Below, piece by piece: positions 8,744 to 17,705 of a DNA stretch of 64,000 nucleotides. Origin of the DNA: Planctomycetota bacterium (GTDB taxonomy: Bacteria; Planctomycetota; UBA1135; GCA-002686595). Within the stretch, counting starts at the first letter, position 1. Each line of letters begins with the position of its first letter. The stretch covers positions 124,001 to 188,000 of the forward strand of contig JADHOC010000006.1 of assembly GCA_016779205.1 (NCBI GenBank), in the 5' to 3' direction. The notes beneath the pieces were generated by a model. That model was not told where the DNA came from, did no database searches, and was given only the letters and a program-made list of their open reading frames with translations. Position numbers and translations under genes: made by a program.

Positions 8744-9867
8744 ACCGTCGCAGGATCATCGTCCTGGGGGGCGGGATCGCCGGCCTCTCCACCGCCCACG
8801 CGCTCGCCCTCGAAGGAGAGGTGGACGTGACCCTGGTGGAGCGCGAGCCGCGCCATGACGCCCACTCTACCGGGCGGAGCGCGGAGATCCTGCGGGTGGC
8901 CGTGGACGACCCGGTCACCCGCGCCCTCGCCCTCGAGACCGATCGGCTCCTGGACGACCCACGGAGCGCGGGGCTCGATGCCGAACGGCTGGTGGAGCGC
9001 ACCGGCCTCATCGTCCTCGCCGACGCCGAGCCACCGTGGGCCGATGACCTCGGGCGACGCGGCCTCGCGCTCCGTGCCGACGCGGCCTCCCTGCGGGATC
9101 GGGTGCCGAACCTCAGGGAGTCCGCCGATGCCCTGCGTCTGGAGGGCCGCGCCCACTGGATCGAGCGCGGCGGCAGGATCCTGGGTGGCCCGCTCGTGGC
9201 CTCCCTCGCCCGCAGCACCCGACGGGCCGGGGCCACGCTGGTGCGAAGCGCGGGCGACGCGGAGGTCCTCGTGGACGCTGGACGCGTCCGGGGAGTCAGG
9301 CTCCCGAGCGGCCAGCGGCTCGAGGCGGACGGGGTGGTCGTCGCGGCGGGAGCCTGGAGCGGGCCGATCGCCCGGCGGTTGGGGCTCGACCTCCCGCTGA
9401 GGACGACCCGGCGCCACATGTTCCTCAGCGCGCCGGCGCCCGGCGGCGCCGCCCCGCCCGTGGTCTGGGACGACGACGCAGCCTTCTACATCCGGCGCGA
9501 GGGCTCCCGATGGGGCCTCTCCGTGTGCGACGTGCGCGAGGCCGCGCCCGAGGCTCCCCTCTACCCCGTGACCCCCGGCGTCCAGCGCCTTGCTGCCGAG
9601 GCCCTCGCGGCGTGGGTCAGGGGCCCCGGTGGCGCGGTCCCGCTGGAGGAGAGCTGGAGCGGGTTCCGGGACCTCTCCCCCGACGACCGCCCGATCCTCG
9701 GGCCCGACCCCAGGCTGCCTGGTCTCCACTGGTGCTGCGGCCTCGGGGGACACGGAATGACGCTCTCCCTCGGCGTGGGCCGCGCGGCCGCCAGCACGGT
9801 CCTCGGGCGGCCGACGGAGCTCGCCACCCAGTGCACGGTCGGGCGCTTCGAATTCGCGCCGGCGTAG
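8740..9867 (+). CDS. FAD-dependent amino-acid/amine dehydrogenase, DauA-like (DAO family)
   Basis: A 375-residue flavoprotein of the D-amino-acid-oxidase superfamily. The N-terminal Rossmann dinucleotide motif is IIVLGGGIAGLSTAHALA, ending at the acidic residue of LVERE. The segment HSTGRSAEILR closely resembles the HSTGRSA loop of D-arginine dehydrogenase DauA, and the C-terminal CCGLGGHGMTLSLGVG fits the second FAD-contact region. The likely reaction is oxidation of a D-amino acid or secondary amine to an imino acid, with electrons passed to quinone or oxygen; the substrate is an inference from the DauA-like loop only. The GTG start overlaps the NUDIX stop. Confidence 0.75.
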   Translation: MNRRRIIVLGGGIAGLSTAHALALEGEVDVTLVEREPRHDAHSTGRSAEILRVAVDDPVTRALALETDRLLDDPRSAGLDAERLVERTGLIVLADAEPPWADDLGRRGLALRADAASLRDRVPNLRESADALRLEGRAHWIERGGRILGGPLVASLARSTRRAGATLVRSAGDAEVLVDAGRVRGVRLPSGQRLEADGVVVAAGAWSGPIARRLGLDLPLRTTRRHMFLSAPAPGGAAPPVVWDDDAAFYIRREGSRWGLSVCDVREAAPEAPLYPVTPGVQRLAAEALAAWVRGPGGAVPLEESWSGFRDLSPDDRPILGPDPRLPGLHWCCGLGGHGMTLSLGVGRAAASTVLGRPTELATQCTVGRFEFAPA

Positions 9868-9882
9868 TACGGTAGGGGCGCG

Positions 9883-12800
9883 ATGATCCTCGGTCCTCTC
9901 CCCCTCCTCGTCCTCGCGGCGGCCCCCGCCGGGGCGCAGGACGCCGCGGCGCAGCCTTCCCCTGACGAGACCGCTGCGGTCGAGCACTTCGAGGCCCGGG
10001 TCCGCCCGCTCCTGGCCGAGCACTGCGTCGAGTGCCACTCCGGCGAGAAGCCCAAGGGGGGCCTGCGGCTCGACACGATCCAGGGGCTGCGGGAGGGCGC
10101 GGCGGGAGAGCCCATCTTCGTCGCCGGAACTCCCGACGAGAGCCTCATGGTCGAGGCGGTCCGCTACGACGACCCCTTCACGGCCATGCCCCCCGACGGC
10201 AAGCTCACCGACGACGAGATCCGCGCGGTGGAACGCTGGATCGAGCTCGGCGCCCACCTCCCGGCCGAGCTGCAGTTCGACTCGAGCGAGACCCGACCCT
10301 GGTGCTTCCAGCCCCCGACGGACGCCCAGCCCTCCGCGGCGGAAGGCGGCGGCGACCCCGTGGACGCCTTCCTCCTGGAGGCGCTCGCCGCGGAGGGCGT
10401 GGAATCCTCTCCCCCCGCCACCCCGAGCGCCTGGCTCCGCCGGGTGACCTTCGACCTCACCGGCCTGCCACCGACGCCCGCGGAGCTCGACGCCTTCCTC
10501 GAGGACGCGGCGCCGGGGGCGCGCGAGCGCGTCGTCGATCGGCTGCTCGCGTCCCCCGCCTTCGGCGAGCGCTGGGCCCGACGCTGGCTCGACCTCGTCC
10601 GCTACGCCGAGACCAAGGCCCACGAGTTCGACTACCCCATCCCCAACGCGTACCGATACCGGGACTACGTCATCCGCGCGTTCAACGCGGACGTCCCCTA
10701 CGACCGCTTCATCACCGAGTTCATCGCCGGCGACCTGGTGGAGACCCCGCGCATGGACCCGACCGGGCGCTGGGACGAGTCGATCCTCGGCACGGGCGCC
10801 TGGCAGCTTGGCGAGGAGGTCCACTCCCCCGTGGAGCCGCGGGGGGATCAGACCGACCGCATCGCGAACCAGGTGGAGGTGCTGTCCAAGTCCGTCATGG
10901 CCCTCGGCGCCGCCTGCGCCCGCTGCCACGACCACAAGTTCGACCCCATCAGCGCCGAGGACTACCACGCCCTCGCGGGCTTCGCCCTCTCCACCGCACC
11001 CAGGCAGGTCCGGTACGAGTCCAACGACCACAACCTGCACGTGGCGCGGGAGCTGGCCGCCTGGATCGACGGCCAACAGATCACCGCGCGCGACGCCGTG
11101 GCGGACGCCCTGGAGGCCGAGGCGGAGGGGCTCGGCGAGGTGCTGGCCGCAGCCCGAACCGTGACGCCCCCCGAGCCCTACACGGACGCCGCCGCCGCGG
11201 CGCTGGACGCCGCCTTCGAGGCCCGCGGAGAGCTGCGCCCGTGCATCGTGCTCGAAGACTTCGAGGGCGAGGACCTCGACCACTGCTCCCTGGGCCCCTG
11301 GGTCCGGGAGGGGGAAGCGTTCATCGGCCACCCGGTCCGGCGCGACGACATCCATTCGTCCCAGCCGACCTTCAAGCCCCGTGGCCGGGGGGCCGTCAAC
11401 AGCTACGCGGGGCACCCCGACGCCCCCGGCTCCGCGGACGCCTACGTGGGCACCCTCACCAGCGCGCCCTTCACCGTCATCCGGTCCTACCTCCACTTCC
11501 TGGTCAACGGGGGGGACGAGCCCACGGTCCGGGTCGAGCTGATCGACGCGGAGACGGGAGAGGCGCTGATCGCCACGAGCGCGGACCGCACCAACACCCT
11601 CACCCCCGCCCGCTTCGACCTCGAGCCCTTCCAGGGGCGGCGGGTGCGGATCCGCTTCGTGGACGAGCACGAGGGCGGCTGGGGGCAGATCGGCGGCGAC
11701 CACTTTGTCCTGAGCGACGAGCCGGGCCCCGAGGTCCTCGACGTGGCCCTCCCCGTGGCCCGCCTGGCGGCGCTCAGCGGCGCCCTGGACGGCGCCGACC
11801 TCGACCGACTCCTCGGCTGGATCGACGCCATGGGGTCGAAGCGCTTCGGCGCCGGGGCCCGTCGGTGGATGGACTGGCTGGATCGCGTCGAGGGCGAGGT
11901 CACCACCGACGCCCGCGGCGTGAGGGAGCTGGTCCGATACGCCGCGCTCTCGGGCCCGAGCTGGATCACCAACGGCCCCGGGTTCGGCCCCGGCCCCCGC
12001 GGCGCGGGCGACGTGGTCCTCGACCTCCGCGAGGACTCGCTCGAGGTGGCCGGGATCACCTCCCGCCCCGCCGCCGTCGGGCACCCCACCTGGGCGGACC
12101 TGGAGGTGGTGGACTCCTCGACCTCCCGGGGGTCATCGCTCAACTGGGTCCAGGCCGGCCGCACCCTGGTCTCCCCCGAGTTCGACCTGGAGCACGGCCG
12201 CGTCGCGCACCTCGTGCGCGGCGAGGGGCGGATGCTGATGCCGATCGCCTCCCACAAGCTGGTGCAGGGGCCGCTCCACGGCGGCTCGACCCGCGCCTTC
12301 GACACGGAGGGCGAGTGGCGCTGGGTGATCCAGGACGTGCCCTCGGGCGCGGGCCTCTCGGCCCACCTGGAGCTGACGGCCACGGGGCGCGGACCGTGCG
12401 AGATCGCGGCCACGGTGGAGGTCGCCCGGGACGGCGCCCTCCCCGCGCCGCTCCCCATGGACTGGGTGGAGGATCGGTCCCTCGACGAGCTCGAGGGGGA
12501 CACGCCCGCCGACCGCGCTCGCTTCGTGGTCCAGCGCGTCCGCGACGCCGCGGAGCTCGTCCGCACCGGCGGGGTGGAGGGCCGTGCGCTCTCTGACGGG
12601 GAGCGCGGCTTCCTCTACGGCCTGGCCGAGTTCATGGCGACGGAGGTGCCCTCGGTGCGCGCGCGCTTCCGCGCGGCCCTGGCGCCAGAGCGTGGCACGC
12701 TCGCCTATATCCTGCACCGGCGCGTCCTCCAGTCCCGGCTCGCTCCGGCGGCCCTCGAGCTCGAGGGCCGGGACGAGCACGTCCTCGACCGCGGGAGCTG

Positions 12801-13731
12801 GCAGTCTCCGCTCGCGGCCGCTCCCCGACGGCTCCCCAGCGCCCTGCGCTCCGACGACGACCCCCTCGTGCGGGACACCGAGGGGAGCGGCCGGCTCGCC
12901 TTCGCAGAGGCGCTCCTCGGCGCCGAGGCAGCCATCGCCCAGCGGGTCTGGGTGAATCGCACCTGGCAGGCGCTGTTCGGGAAGGGGATCGTCGAGACGT
13001 CCGACGACTTCGGCGCCATGGGCTCCCGGCCCACCCACCCCGAGCTCCTCGACCGCCTCGCCCTCGACTTCACCGCCGACGGCTGGTCCACCAAGCGCCT
13101 CCTGCGCCGGCTCGTGCTCACCGAGGCCTACGGCCGCAGCACCCGCCCGACGCCCACCGCCGCGGAGCTCGACCCCAACAACCGGCTCCTCGGGCACATG
13201 GCTGTCCGTCGGCTCGAGGCCGAGGAGGTCCGCGACACCCTCCTCGCCGCCAGCGGCGAGCTCGACCGATCGACCTACGGTGCCCCGGTCCCCATCCACC
13301 TCACGCCGTTCATGACCGGTCGGGGCCGGCCCGGCCGGAGCGGCCCCGAGGACGGTGACCGCCGCCGGTCCATCTACATCGAGGTGCGGCGGAACTTCCC
13401 CCACCCCCTGCTCACCGTCTTCGATCAGCCCACCCCCTCCACCTGCCACGGACGCCGCACGTCGGCCAACGTCCCGGCCCAGGCCCTGGCCATGCTGAAT
13501 GATCCGTTCGTGGAGGCCCGCGCGGTGGCCCTCGCGAACGACGTGGACCGGAATGCGGGGACGGCCGCCCTGGAGGAGCTCTGGCTGCGGACCCTGGCGC
13601 GGCGCCCCTCGACCGCCGAGCTGGAGCAGGTCACCGCCCACCTCTCTGGCTCCTCCGCCGAGGATCTCGACCCGTGGGTCGACATCGCCCACACCCTGTT
13701 CAACACGAAGGAGTTCCTCTTCCTCGAATGA
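9883..13731 (+). CDS. Planctomycete cytochrome C/PSD1-domain protein with inserted jelly-roll
   Basis: A 1282-residue exported protein (signal peptide ending near PAGAQD). PSCyt1 follows at about 30-125 with a heme-type CVECH motif (C48, C51, H52) and TAMPPDGKL. PSCyt2 (DUF1549) covers about 150-365 and ends with ACARCHDHKFDPIS (second CxxCH at 345-349). Residues 456-615 look like an inserted jelly-roll, carbohydrate-binding-like domain (VLEDFEGEDLD to DHFVLSDEPG). PSD1 (DUF1553) occupies the last 270 residues (WVNRTWQALFGKGIVET, DDFGAMGSRPTHPELLD). The family is greatly expanded in planctomycetes and is suspected to act on polysaccharides; the biochemistry is not established. Its stop overlaps the start of the DUF1501 gene, the usual partner. 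Confidence 0.9.
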   Translation: MILGPLPLLVLAAAPAGAQDAAAQPSPDETAAVEHFEARVRPLLAEHCVECHSGEKPKGGLRLDTIQGLREGAAGEPIFVAGTPDESLMVEAVRYDDPFTAMPPDGKLTDDEIRAVERWIELGAHLPAELQFDSSETRPWCFQPPTDAQPSAAEGGGDPVDAFLLEALAAEGVESSPPATPSAWLRRVTFDLTGLPPTPAELDAFLEDAAPGARERVVDRLLASPAFGERWARRWLDLVRYAETKAHEFDYPIPNAYRYRDYVIRAFNADVPYDRFITEFIAGDLVETPRMDPTGRWDESILGTGAWQLGEEVHSPVEPRGDQTDRIANQVEVLSKSVMALGAACARCHDHKFDPISAEDYHALAGFALSTAPRQVRYESNDHNLHVARELAAWIDGQQITARDAVADALEAEAEGLGEVLAAARTVTPPEPYTDAAAAALDAAFEARGELRPCIVLEDFEGEDLDHCSLGPWVREGEAFIGHPVRRDDIHSSQPTFKPRGRGAVNSYAGHPDAPGSADAYVGTLTSAPFTVIRSYLHFLVNGGDEPTVRVELIDAETGEALIATSADRTNTLTPARFDLEPFQGRRVRIRFVDEHEGGWGQIGGDHFVLSDEPGPEVLDVALPVARLAALSGALDGADLDRLLGWIDAMGSKRFGAGARRWMDWLDRVEGEVTTDARGVRELVRYAALSGPSWITNGPGFGPGPRGAGDVVLDLREDSLEVAGITSRPAAVGHPTWADLEVVDSSTSRGSSLNWVQAGRTLVSPEFDLEHGRVAHLVRGEGRMLMPIASHKLVQGPLHGGSTRAFDTEGEWRWVIQDVPSGAGLSAHLELTATGRGPCEIAATVEVARDGALPAPLPMDWVEDRSLDELEGDTPADRARFVVQRVRDAAELVRTGGVEGRALSDGERGFLYGLAEFMATEVPSVRARFRAALAPERGTLAYILHRRVLQSRLAPAALELEGRDEHVLDRGSWQSPLAAAPRRLPSALRSDDDPLVRDTEGSGRLAFAEALLGAEAAIAQRVWVNRTWQALFGKGIVETSDDFGAMGSRPTHPELLDRLALDFTADGWSTKRLLRRLVLTEAYGRSTRPTPTAAELDPNNRLLGHMAVRRLEAEEVRDTLLAASGELDRSTYGAPVPIHLTPFMTGRGRPGRSGPEDGDRRRSIYIEVRRNFPHPLLTVFDQPTPSTCHGRRTSANVPAQALAMLNDPFVEARAVALANDVDRNAGTAALEELWLRTLARRPSTAELEQVTAHLSGSSAEDLDPWVDIAHTLFNTKEFLFLE

Positions 13732-15182
13732 ACGCCCGGCACCCGATCTCCTGCAGCGCGCCCCTCTCGCGGCGCGCCCTCCTGACCCGTACCGCCAACG
13801 GCTTCGGCGCGCTGGCGGCGAGCGCGCTCTTCGGGCCCGCGGCGAGCGCAGGGTCTCCCGGCGTGGCCCTGCGGGGCGGCGACGGCCCCTTCACGCCGCG
13901 CAGCCCGCACTTCCCGGCGCGCGCAAAGAACGTGATCTTCCTCTACATGGACGGCGGTCCGGCGCAGATGGACACGTTCGACCCCAAGCCGGAGCTCGCG
14001 CGCTGGGCGGGGAAGCCGATCCCGGTGGAGACGCCGCCCACCCAGTTCGACAACATCGGGACGGTCCTCCCCTCCTACTGGGACTTCAAGCCCGGCGGGG
14101 AGAGCGGCCTCCCGGTCAGCGACCTGTTCCCCGAGCTCCGGCGCCAGGCCGACAAGCTCTGCGTGGTGCGGTCCATGACCAACAAGTTCCCCGAGCACAC
14201 GGCGGCGAACTACCTCCTGCACACCGGGCACAACCCCGCTGGCCGGCCCTCGGTCGGGGCGTGGTGCGCCTACGGGCTCGGCTCGGAGGCCGACAACCTG
14301 CCCGGCTACGTGGTGGTCGACGGCGGGCTCACGCCGCCGGGGGGCATCGAGTGCTACGGGAGCGGCTTCCTCAGCCCCTCCTACCAGGGCTCCACCTTCC
14401 GCTCCGCCGGCGACCCGGTGGCCCACGCCCGGGGTCCACACTCCGGCACCGATCGCGAGGCCGGTCGCCGGCGCCTGCTGGACGGTCTCGACCGACGGGG
14501 CCGGGGGCGGGACGACGCCATCGAGGCCGCCCTCGACAACTACGAGCTGGCCTTCCGCATGCAGTCGGCGGTGCCCGAGCTCGCCGACCTCGGCTCGGAG
14601 TCTGCGGCGACGCGGGAGCTCTACGGCCTCGACGCGGAGTACAAGCCCACCGCGACCTTCGCGCGGCAGTGCCTGCTCGCCCGCCGGCTCGTGGAGCGGG
14701 GCGTCCGCTTCGTCCAGGTGCCCATGGTCTCGACGGGGCACGACCGCTGGGATCAGCACTCCAACCTCAGGAAGGGCCACTCGGACAACGCCAGGGCCGT
14801 GGACCAGCCCGTGGCGGCCCTGCTCGCCGACCTCGAGAGCCGCGGACTCCTCGAATCCACCGTGGTGCTCTTCGCTGGTGAATTCGGTCGCACCCCCATG
14901 GCCCAGGGGGGCGGCGACGGCGAGAACCGGGGCCGCGACCACAACCCCCACGGCTTCTCCATCTGGCTCGCGGGTGGTGGGTTCAAGGGCGGCCATATCT
15001 TCGGCGCCACGGACGACTTCGGATACTTCGCCGTGGACCACCCGGTGGAGATGCACGATCTGCACGCCACGCTCCTGCACGCCCTGGGCCTCGACCACAC
15101 GCGGCTGACGGTCCGCTTCGATGGCCGGGACATGCGCCTGACCGATGTCTTCGGCCACGTGCAGCACGACTGGCTGGCCTGA
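13728..15182 (+). CDS. DUF1501 family protein with Tat-like signal
   Basis: A 484-residue protein of the DUF1501 family (alkaline-phosphatase/sulfatase-like fold). The N-terminal SRRALLTRTANGFGALAA is a twin-arginine-type signal, implying export in folded form. Family landmarks are NVIFLYMDGGPAQMDTFDPK, VRSMTNKFPEHTAANYLLHT, GRPSVGAWCAYGLGSE, AGEFGRTPMAQGG and GRDHNPHGFS, which carry the probable metal ligands. I chose the ATG at 13728 because it overlaps the upstream stop (ATGA) and starts directly with the signal. DUF1501 genes almost always sit next to PSCyt/PSD1 genes, so the two products probably act together in the periplasm. Confidence 0.9.
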   Translation: MNARHPISCSAPLSRRALLTRTANGFGALAASALFGPAASAGSPGVALRGGDGPFTPRSPHFPARAKNVIFLYMDGGPAQMDTFDPKPELARWAGKPIPVETPPTQFDNIGTVLPSYWDFKPGGESGLPVSDLFPELRRQADKLCVVRSMTNKFPEHTAANYLLHTGHNPAGRPSVGAWCAYGLGSEADNLPGYVVVDGGLTPPGGIECYGSGFLSPSYQGSTFRSAGDPVAHARGPHSGTDREAGRRRLLDGLDRRGRGRDDAIEAALDNYELAFRMQSAVPELADLGSESAATRELYGLDAEYKPTATFARQCLLARRLVERGVRFVQVPMVSTGHDRWDQHSNLRKGHSDNARAVDQPVAALLADLESRGLLESTVVLFAGEFGRTPMAQGGGDGENRGRDHNPHGFSIWLAGGGFKGGHIFGATDDFGYFAVDHPVEMHDLHATLLHALGLDHTRLTVRFDGRDMRLTDVFGHVQHDWLA

Positions 15183-15362
15183 CGAGCGCCCACCGGCCGA
15201 AACGATCGGTCGAACGGACCTCGCCAGGGCGGCGGCTGACGCTACATTCGGGACCGTTCGCCCCGGTTTCTCCAGTTTCCCGAGGCACCGGCTCACTCCA
15301 CGTCGCACGGCCTGGTGCAGCGAGAAGCGCTCGCCCCGTCTCCCACCCCTCCCATCCCTTCG

Positions 15363-16394
15363 ATGAACCAGACTCTTATTTCCAGCGCGGCCCTCCTGAT
15401 CGGCCTCGGAGCCCTCAGCAACAAGCCGGCCGTCGACGAGGTCGACCTCTCCCTCCGCTTCAAGAAGGGCCAGACCTTCGCGGTCAGTACCAACAGCGAG
15501 GTCGACATGGCCCTCGATGAGCTCTCCGTCATGGTTGACGGCGCCGAGGTCCTGGGCGATGGGATCGGGTTTGAGTTCCTGGCGGAGATCAAGGAGGCCA
15601 GGACCACGGAGATCCTCGAGGTGAAGGACGGTAAAGTGACCGCCCTACGGATTACCTTCGACGAGCAAGACGGCTCGTTCGAGGCAAGCTATGACGCCAT
15701 GGGCGAGTCGGACACCATGAGCGAGTCCATGGACTCGGACCTCACCGGCCGCACCATCGAGGTGCGCCTCGACGATGAGGGCGATGTCGTGGTCACCGAC
15801 GTCACCGAAGACGCCGACGGCGCGCTGAGCGACGAGGAGCTCGCGATGTTCGACCTCGAGCCCATGGCCGCGGGGCTGCTTCCCGACTCGCCCGTCGAGA
15901 TCGGAGAGGAGTTCGAGCTCGCCAGCGAGTGGATGGAGCTCGCCGCGGAGTTCATGGAGGAGGACCTCGCCGACGCCATGGACGACCTCGGGGACGAGGA
16001 GGCCGCGGCCGCCGAGGTGGTGATGGAGAGCTTCTACGAGGCCCTGAGCATCGAGGCCAAGGGCAAGGTCACCAGCGTCGAGGACGGCATGGCGACCATC
16101 GAGTACGAGATGTCCGCCGCGGTCGAGATGGACGACCTCATGACCCTCGCGGCCGAGGTCTCCCCGGAGGCCGGTGAGATCCCCCCCGGCGTGGAGGCCT
16201 CCATGCTCATGGGACTCGAGCTCACGGGAACCGGCATGTTCGACCTGGAGCTCGGCCAGCTCGTCTCCCTCGAGATCGAGGGTGACATGTCCATGGAGAT
16301 GGACGGCGCGGCCGACATGCAGGGCACCAGCGCCGAGGCCGCGGCGGCCATGTCCGGGGCCATTGCCCTCACCATGAAGGTCGAGGTCGAGTGA
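15363..16394 (+). CDS. Secreted acidic protein, member 1 of a paralogous pair
   Basis: I do not recognise a named family. The 343-residue protein starts at the ATG at 15363 (MNQTLISSAALLIGLGALS, a short export-signal-like stretch) and is very rich in Glu, Asp, Met and Ala. It shares blocks with the protein encoded downstream: ELSVMVDGAEVLG, GLLPDSPVEIGEEFEL, VEDGMATIEYEM and TGMFDLELGQLVSLEIEG. The C-terminal half reads like a beta-strand-rich domain with alternating hydrophobic positions, as in secreted planctomycete proteins that compare two states of a substrate-like scaffold. No catalytic motif is visible. It is followed by two strong hairpins and is probably transcribed alone. Confidence 0.6.
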   Translation: MNQTLISSAALLIGLGALSNKPAVDEVDLSLRFKKGQTFAVSTNSEVDMALDELSVMVDGAEVLGDGIGFEFLAEIKEARTTEILEVKDGKVTALRITFDEQDGSFEASYDAMGESDTMSESMDSDLTGRTIEVRLDDEGDVVVTDVTEDADGALSDEELAMFDLEPMAAGLLPDSPVEIGEEFELASEWMELAAEFMEEDLADAMDDLGDEEAAAAEVVMESFYEALSIEAKGKVTSVEDGMATIEYEMSAAVEMDDLMTLAAEVSPEAGEIPPGVEASMLMGLELTGTGMFDLELGQLVSLEIEGDMSMEMDGAADMQGTSAEAAAAMSGAIALTMKVEVE

Positions 16395-16411
16395 CCTGAC
16401 GGGCAACGTCG

Positions 16412-16476
16412 GCGGCTCTGCTGAGCCGCTCCGGCACCCTGCGGGCCGGCTGCGGAATCCCCCGCGGCCGGCCCGC
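16412..16476 (+). terminator. Two successive hairpins downstream of acidic protein 1
   Basis: Stem 1 is GCGGCTC/GAGCCGC (16412-16418 and 16423-16429, 4-base loop). Stem 2 is GCGGGCCGGC/GCCGGCCCGC (16441-16450 and 16467-16476). Neither is followed by a T-tract, although a short GATTTG follows stem 2. The pair lies between two same-strand paralogous genes and probably limits readthrough. Confidence 0.55.
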
Positions 16477-16606
16477 GGTCGATTTGCAGCGGCTCAGCCG
16501 CCTGAATCTCCCACGGAATTGGTGTAACGGAGCTCAGCCCCCGGCGTGAAGAGGGCAGCCGCACACGAGGTGTGGCCCCCCACTTCCCTTGCCCCACCGA
16601 ATCACC

Positions 16607-17623
16607 ATGAGACTCCCGCTCGCCGCCACCGTCGCCCTGCTCGCCGCCTCCGCTGGGCCCGCCCACGTCGATGACAGCTTCGACCTCAGCCCGAGGGTCG
16701 TGCCTGGCCAGCGGGTGGAGATCGCCTCGGAGTCCTCGTTCATGGGCGAGATCGAGGAACTCTCCGTGAGCGTCAATGATGTGGAGGTCATGGGCTCGGA
16801 GTTCGGGCTCGAGATGACCATCCGGGCCGAGTCGGCGCGCATCGAGGAGGTCCTCGCCGCCGCCGACGGGGCCGCGCGGAGCAAGCGGGTGGACTTCGGC
16901 CGCCAGACCATGGAGATCGACTTCGTGGCGGACCAACCCGGCCGCACCAAGAACGAGAACGCTGAGTTCGACCTCCCCCTGGACGGCCGCAGCTACGTCT
17001 TGAAGCTCGACGAAGAGGACGCCCTCCAGGTGGAAGAGGTCTCGGACGAGGACCTGTTCGGCGGCGAGCTCGAGGAGCAGCTCCTCGGGGACCTGAGCCT
17101 CGAGGTGCCCTTCGCGGGCCTCTTGCCCGGGGAGCCGGTCCAGGTGGGCGAGCCCTTCGAGCTCGAGACCAGCGGGTACGCAGAGCGGGCCCTGGACACG
17201 GTCCTCCAGTGCGCCGACGCGCTCGACGAGTGGGAGGGAATGGAGGGAGCCGCGATCTCGATCAGCGCCCGGTGGATCCTCGGCGAGGTTGAGCTCGAGG
17301 GCACCGGGACCCTGCGCGAGGTGGAGGGTGGCATCGCCACCATCGACTACGCCATGGAAGGCAGCTACGAGGTCGACGACCTCGTGGACATGGTGGAGGC
17401 CGCGGACCAGCCGGACGTGCCCGCGCCGGAGGGGACCACAGGGACCCTCCGCGGCGAAGTCCTCCTCAAGGGCGTGGGGCGCTTCGACCTCGCGGCCGGC
17501 CAGATGATCGAGGTCTCCCTCGAGGGAGAGGCCACGGCCTCGGTGAACATGAGCATCGAGGCGGAGGTGGTGGTCGAGCTCTCGGCGGCCCTCAGCCACA
17601 CGGCGACCCTCACGGTCCAGTGA
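16607..17623 (+). CDS. Secreted acidic protein, member 2 of a paralogous pair
   Basis: Paralogue of the preceding gene, 338 residues from the ATG at 16607 (signal peptide MRLPLAATVALLAASAGPAH). Shared blocks are ELSVSVNDVEVMG, GLLPGEPVQVGEPFEL, VEGGIATIDYAM and GVGRFDLAAGQMIEVSLEG, in the same order and spacing as in its neighbour. This copy is acidic too, but less methionine-rich. No enzymatic motif can be seen. The shared architecture suggests an exported structural or binding protein; the function is unknown. It is convergent with the acyltransferase fusion gene. Confidence 0.6.
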   Translation: MRLPLAATVALLAASAGPAHVDDSFDLSPRVVPGQRVEIASESSFMGEIEELSVSVNDVEVMGSEFGLEMTIRAESARIEEVLAAADGAARSKRVDFGRQTMEIDFVADQPGRTKNENAEFDLPLDGRSYVLKLDEEDALQVEEVSDEDLFGGELEEQLLGDLSLEVPFAGLLPGEPVQVGEPFELETSGYAERALDTVLQCADALDEWEGMEGAAISISARWILGEVELEGTGTLREVEGGIATIDYAMEGSYEVDDLVDMVEAADQPDVPAPEGTTGTLRGEVLLKGVGRFDLAAGQMIEVSLEGEATASVNMSIEAEVVVELSAALSHTATLTVQ

Positions 17624-17682
17624 GAGAACCTCCCGGCGCAGGGGCCCCTGCCCCCGAGCCGGGCTCACCCGGCGGCCAAGGA

Positions 17683-17696
17683 GGCCCGTACGGGCC
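17683..17696. terminator. Palindrome between convergent genes
   Basis: GGCCCG-TA-CGGGCC is a perfect palindrome in the 82-bp space between two convergent genes; the same gap contains another GC-rich inverted repeat (CCGGGC/CCCGG near 17657-17672). It could serve as a shared bidirectional 3' end. Confidence 0.4.
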
Positions 17697-17705
17697 GAGG
17701 GTCCC

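Noticed and set aside
8116..12084. Very long open frame on the minus strand across the NUDIX, oxidoreductase and PSD1 genes
   Set aside because: It is antisense to three well-supported genes and its composition (Gly/Arg/Ala/Pro/Glu/Val) is that of a high-GC shadow frame; no domain is recognisable.
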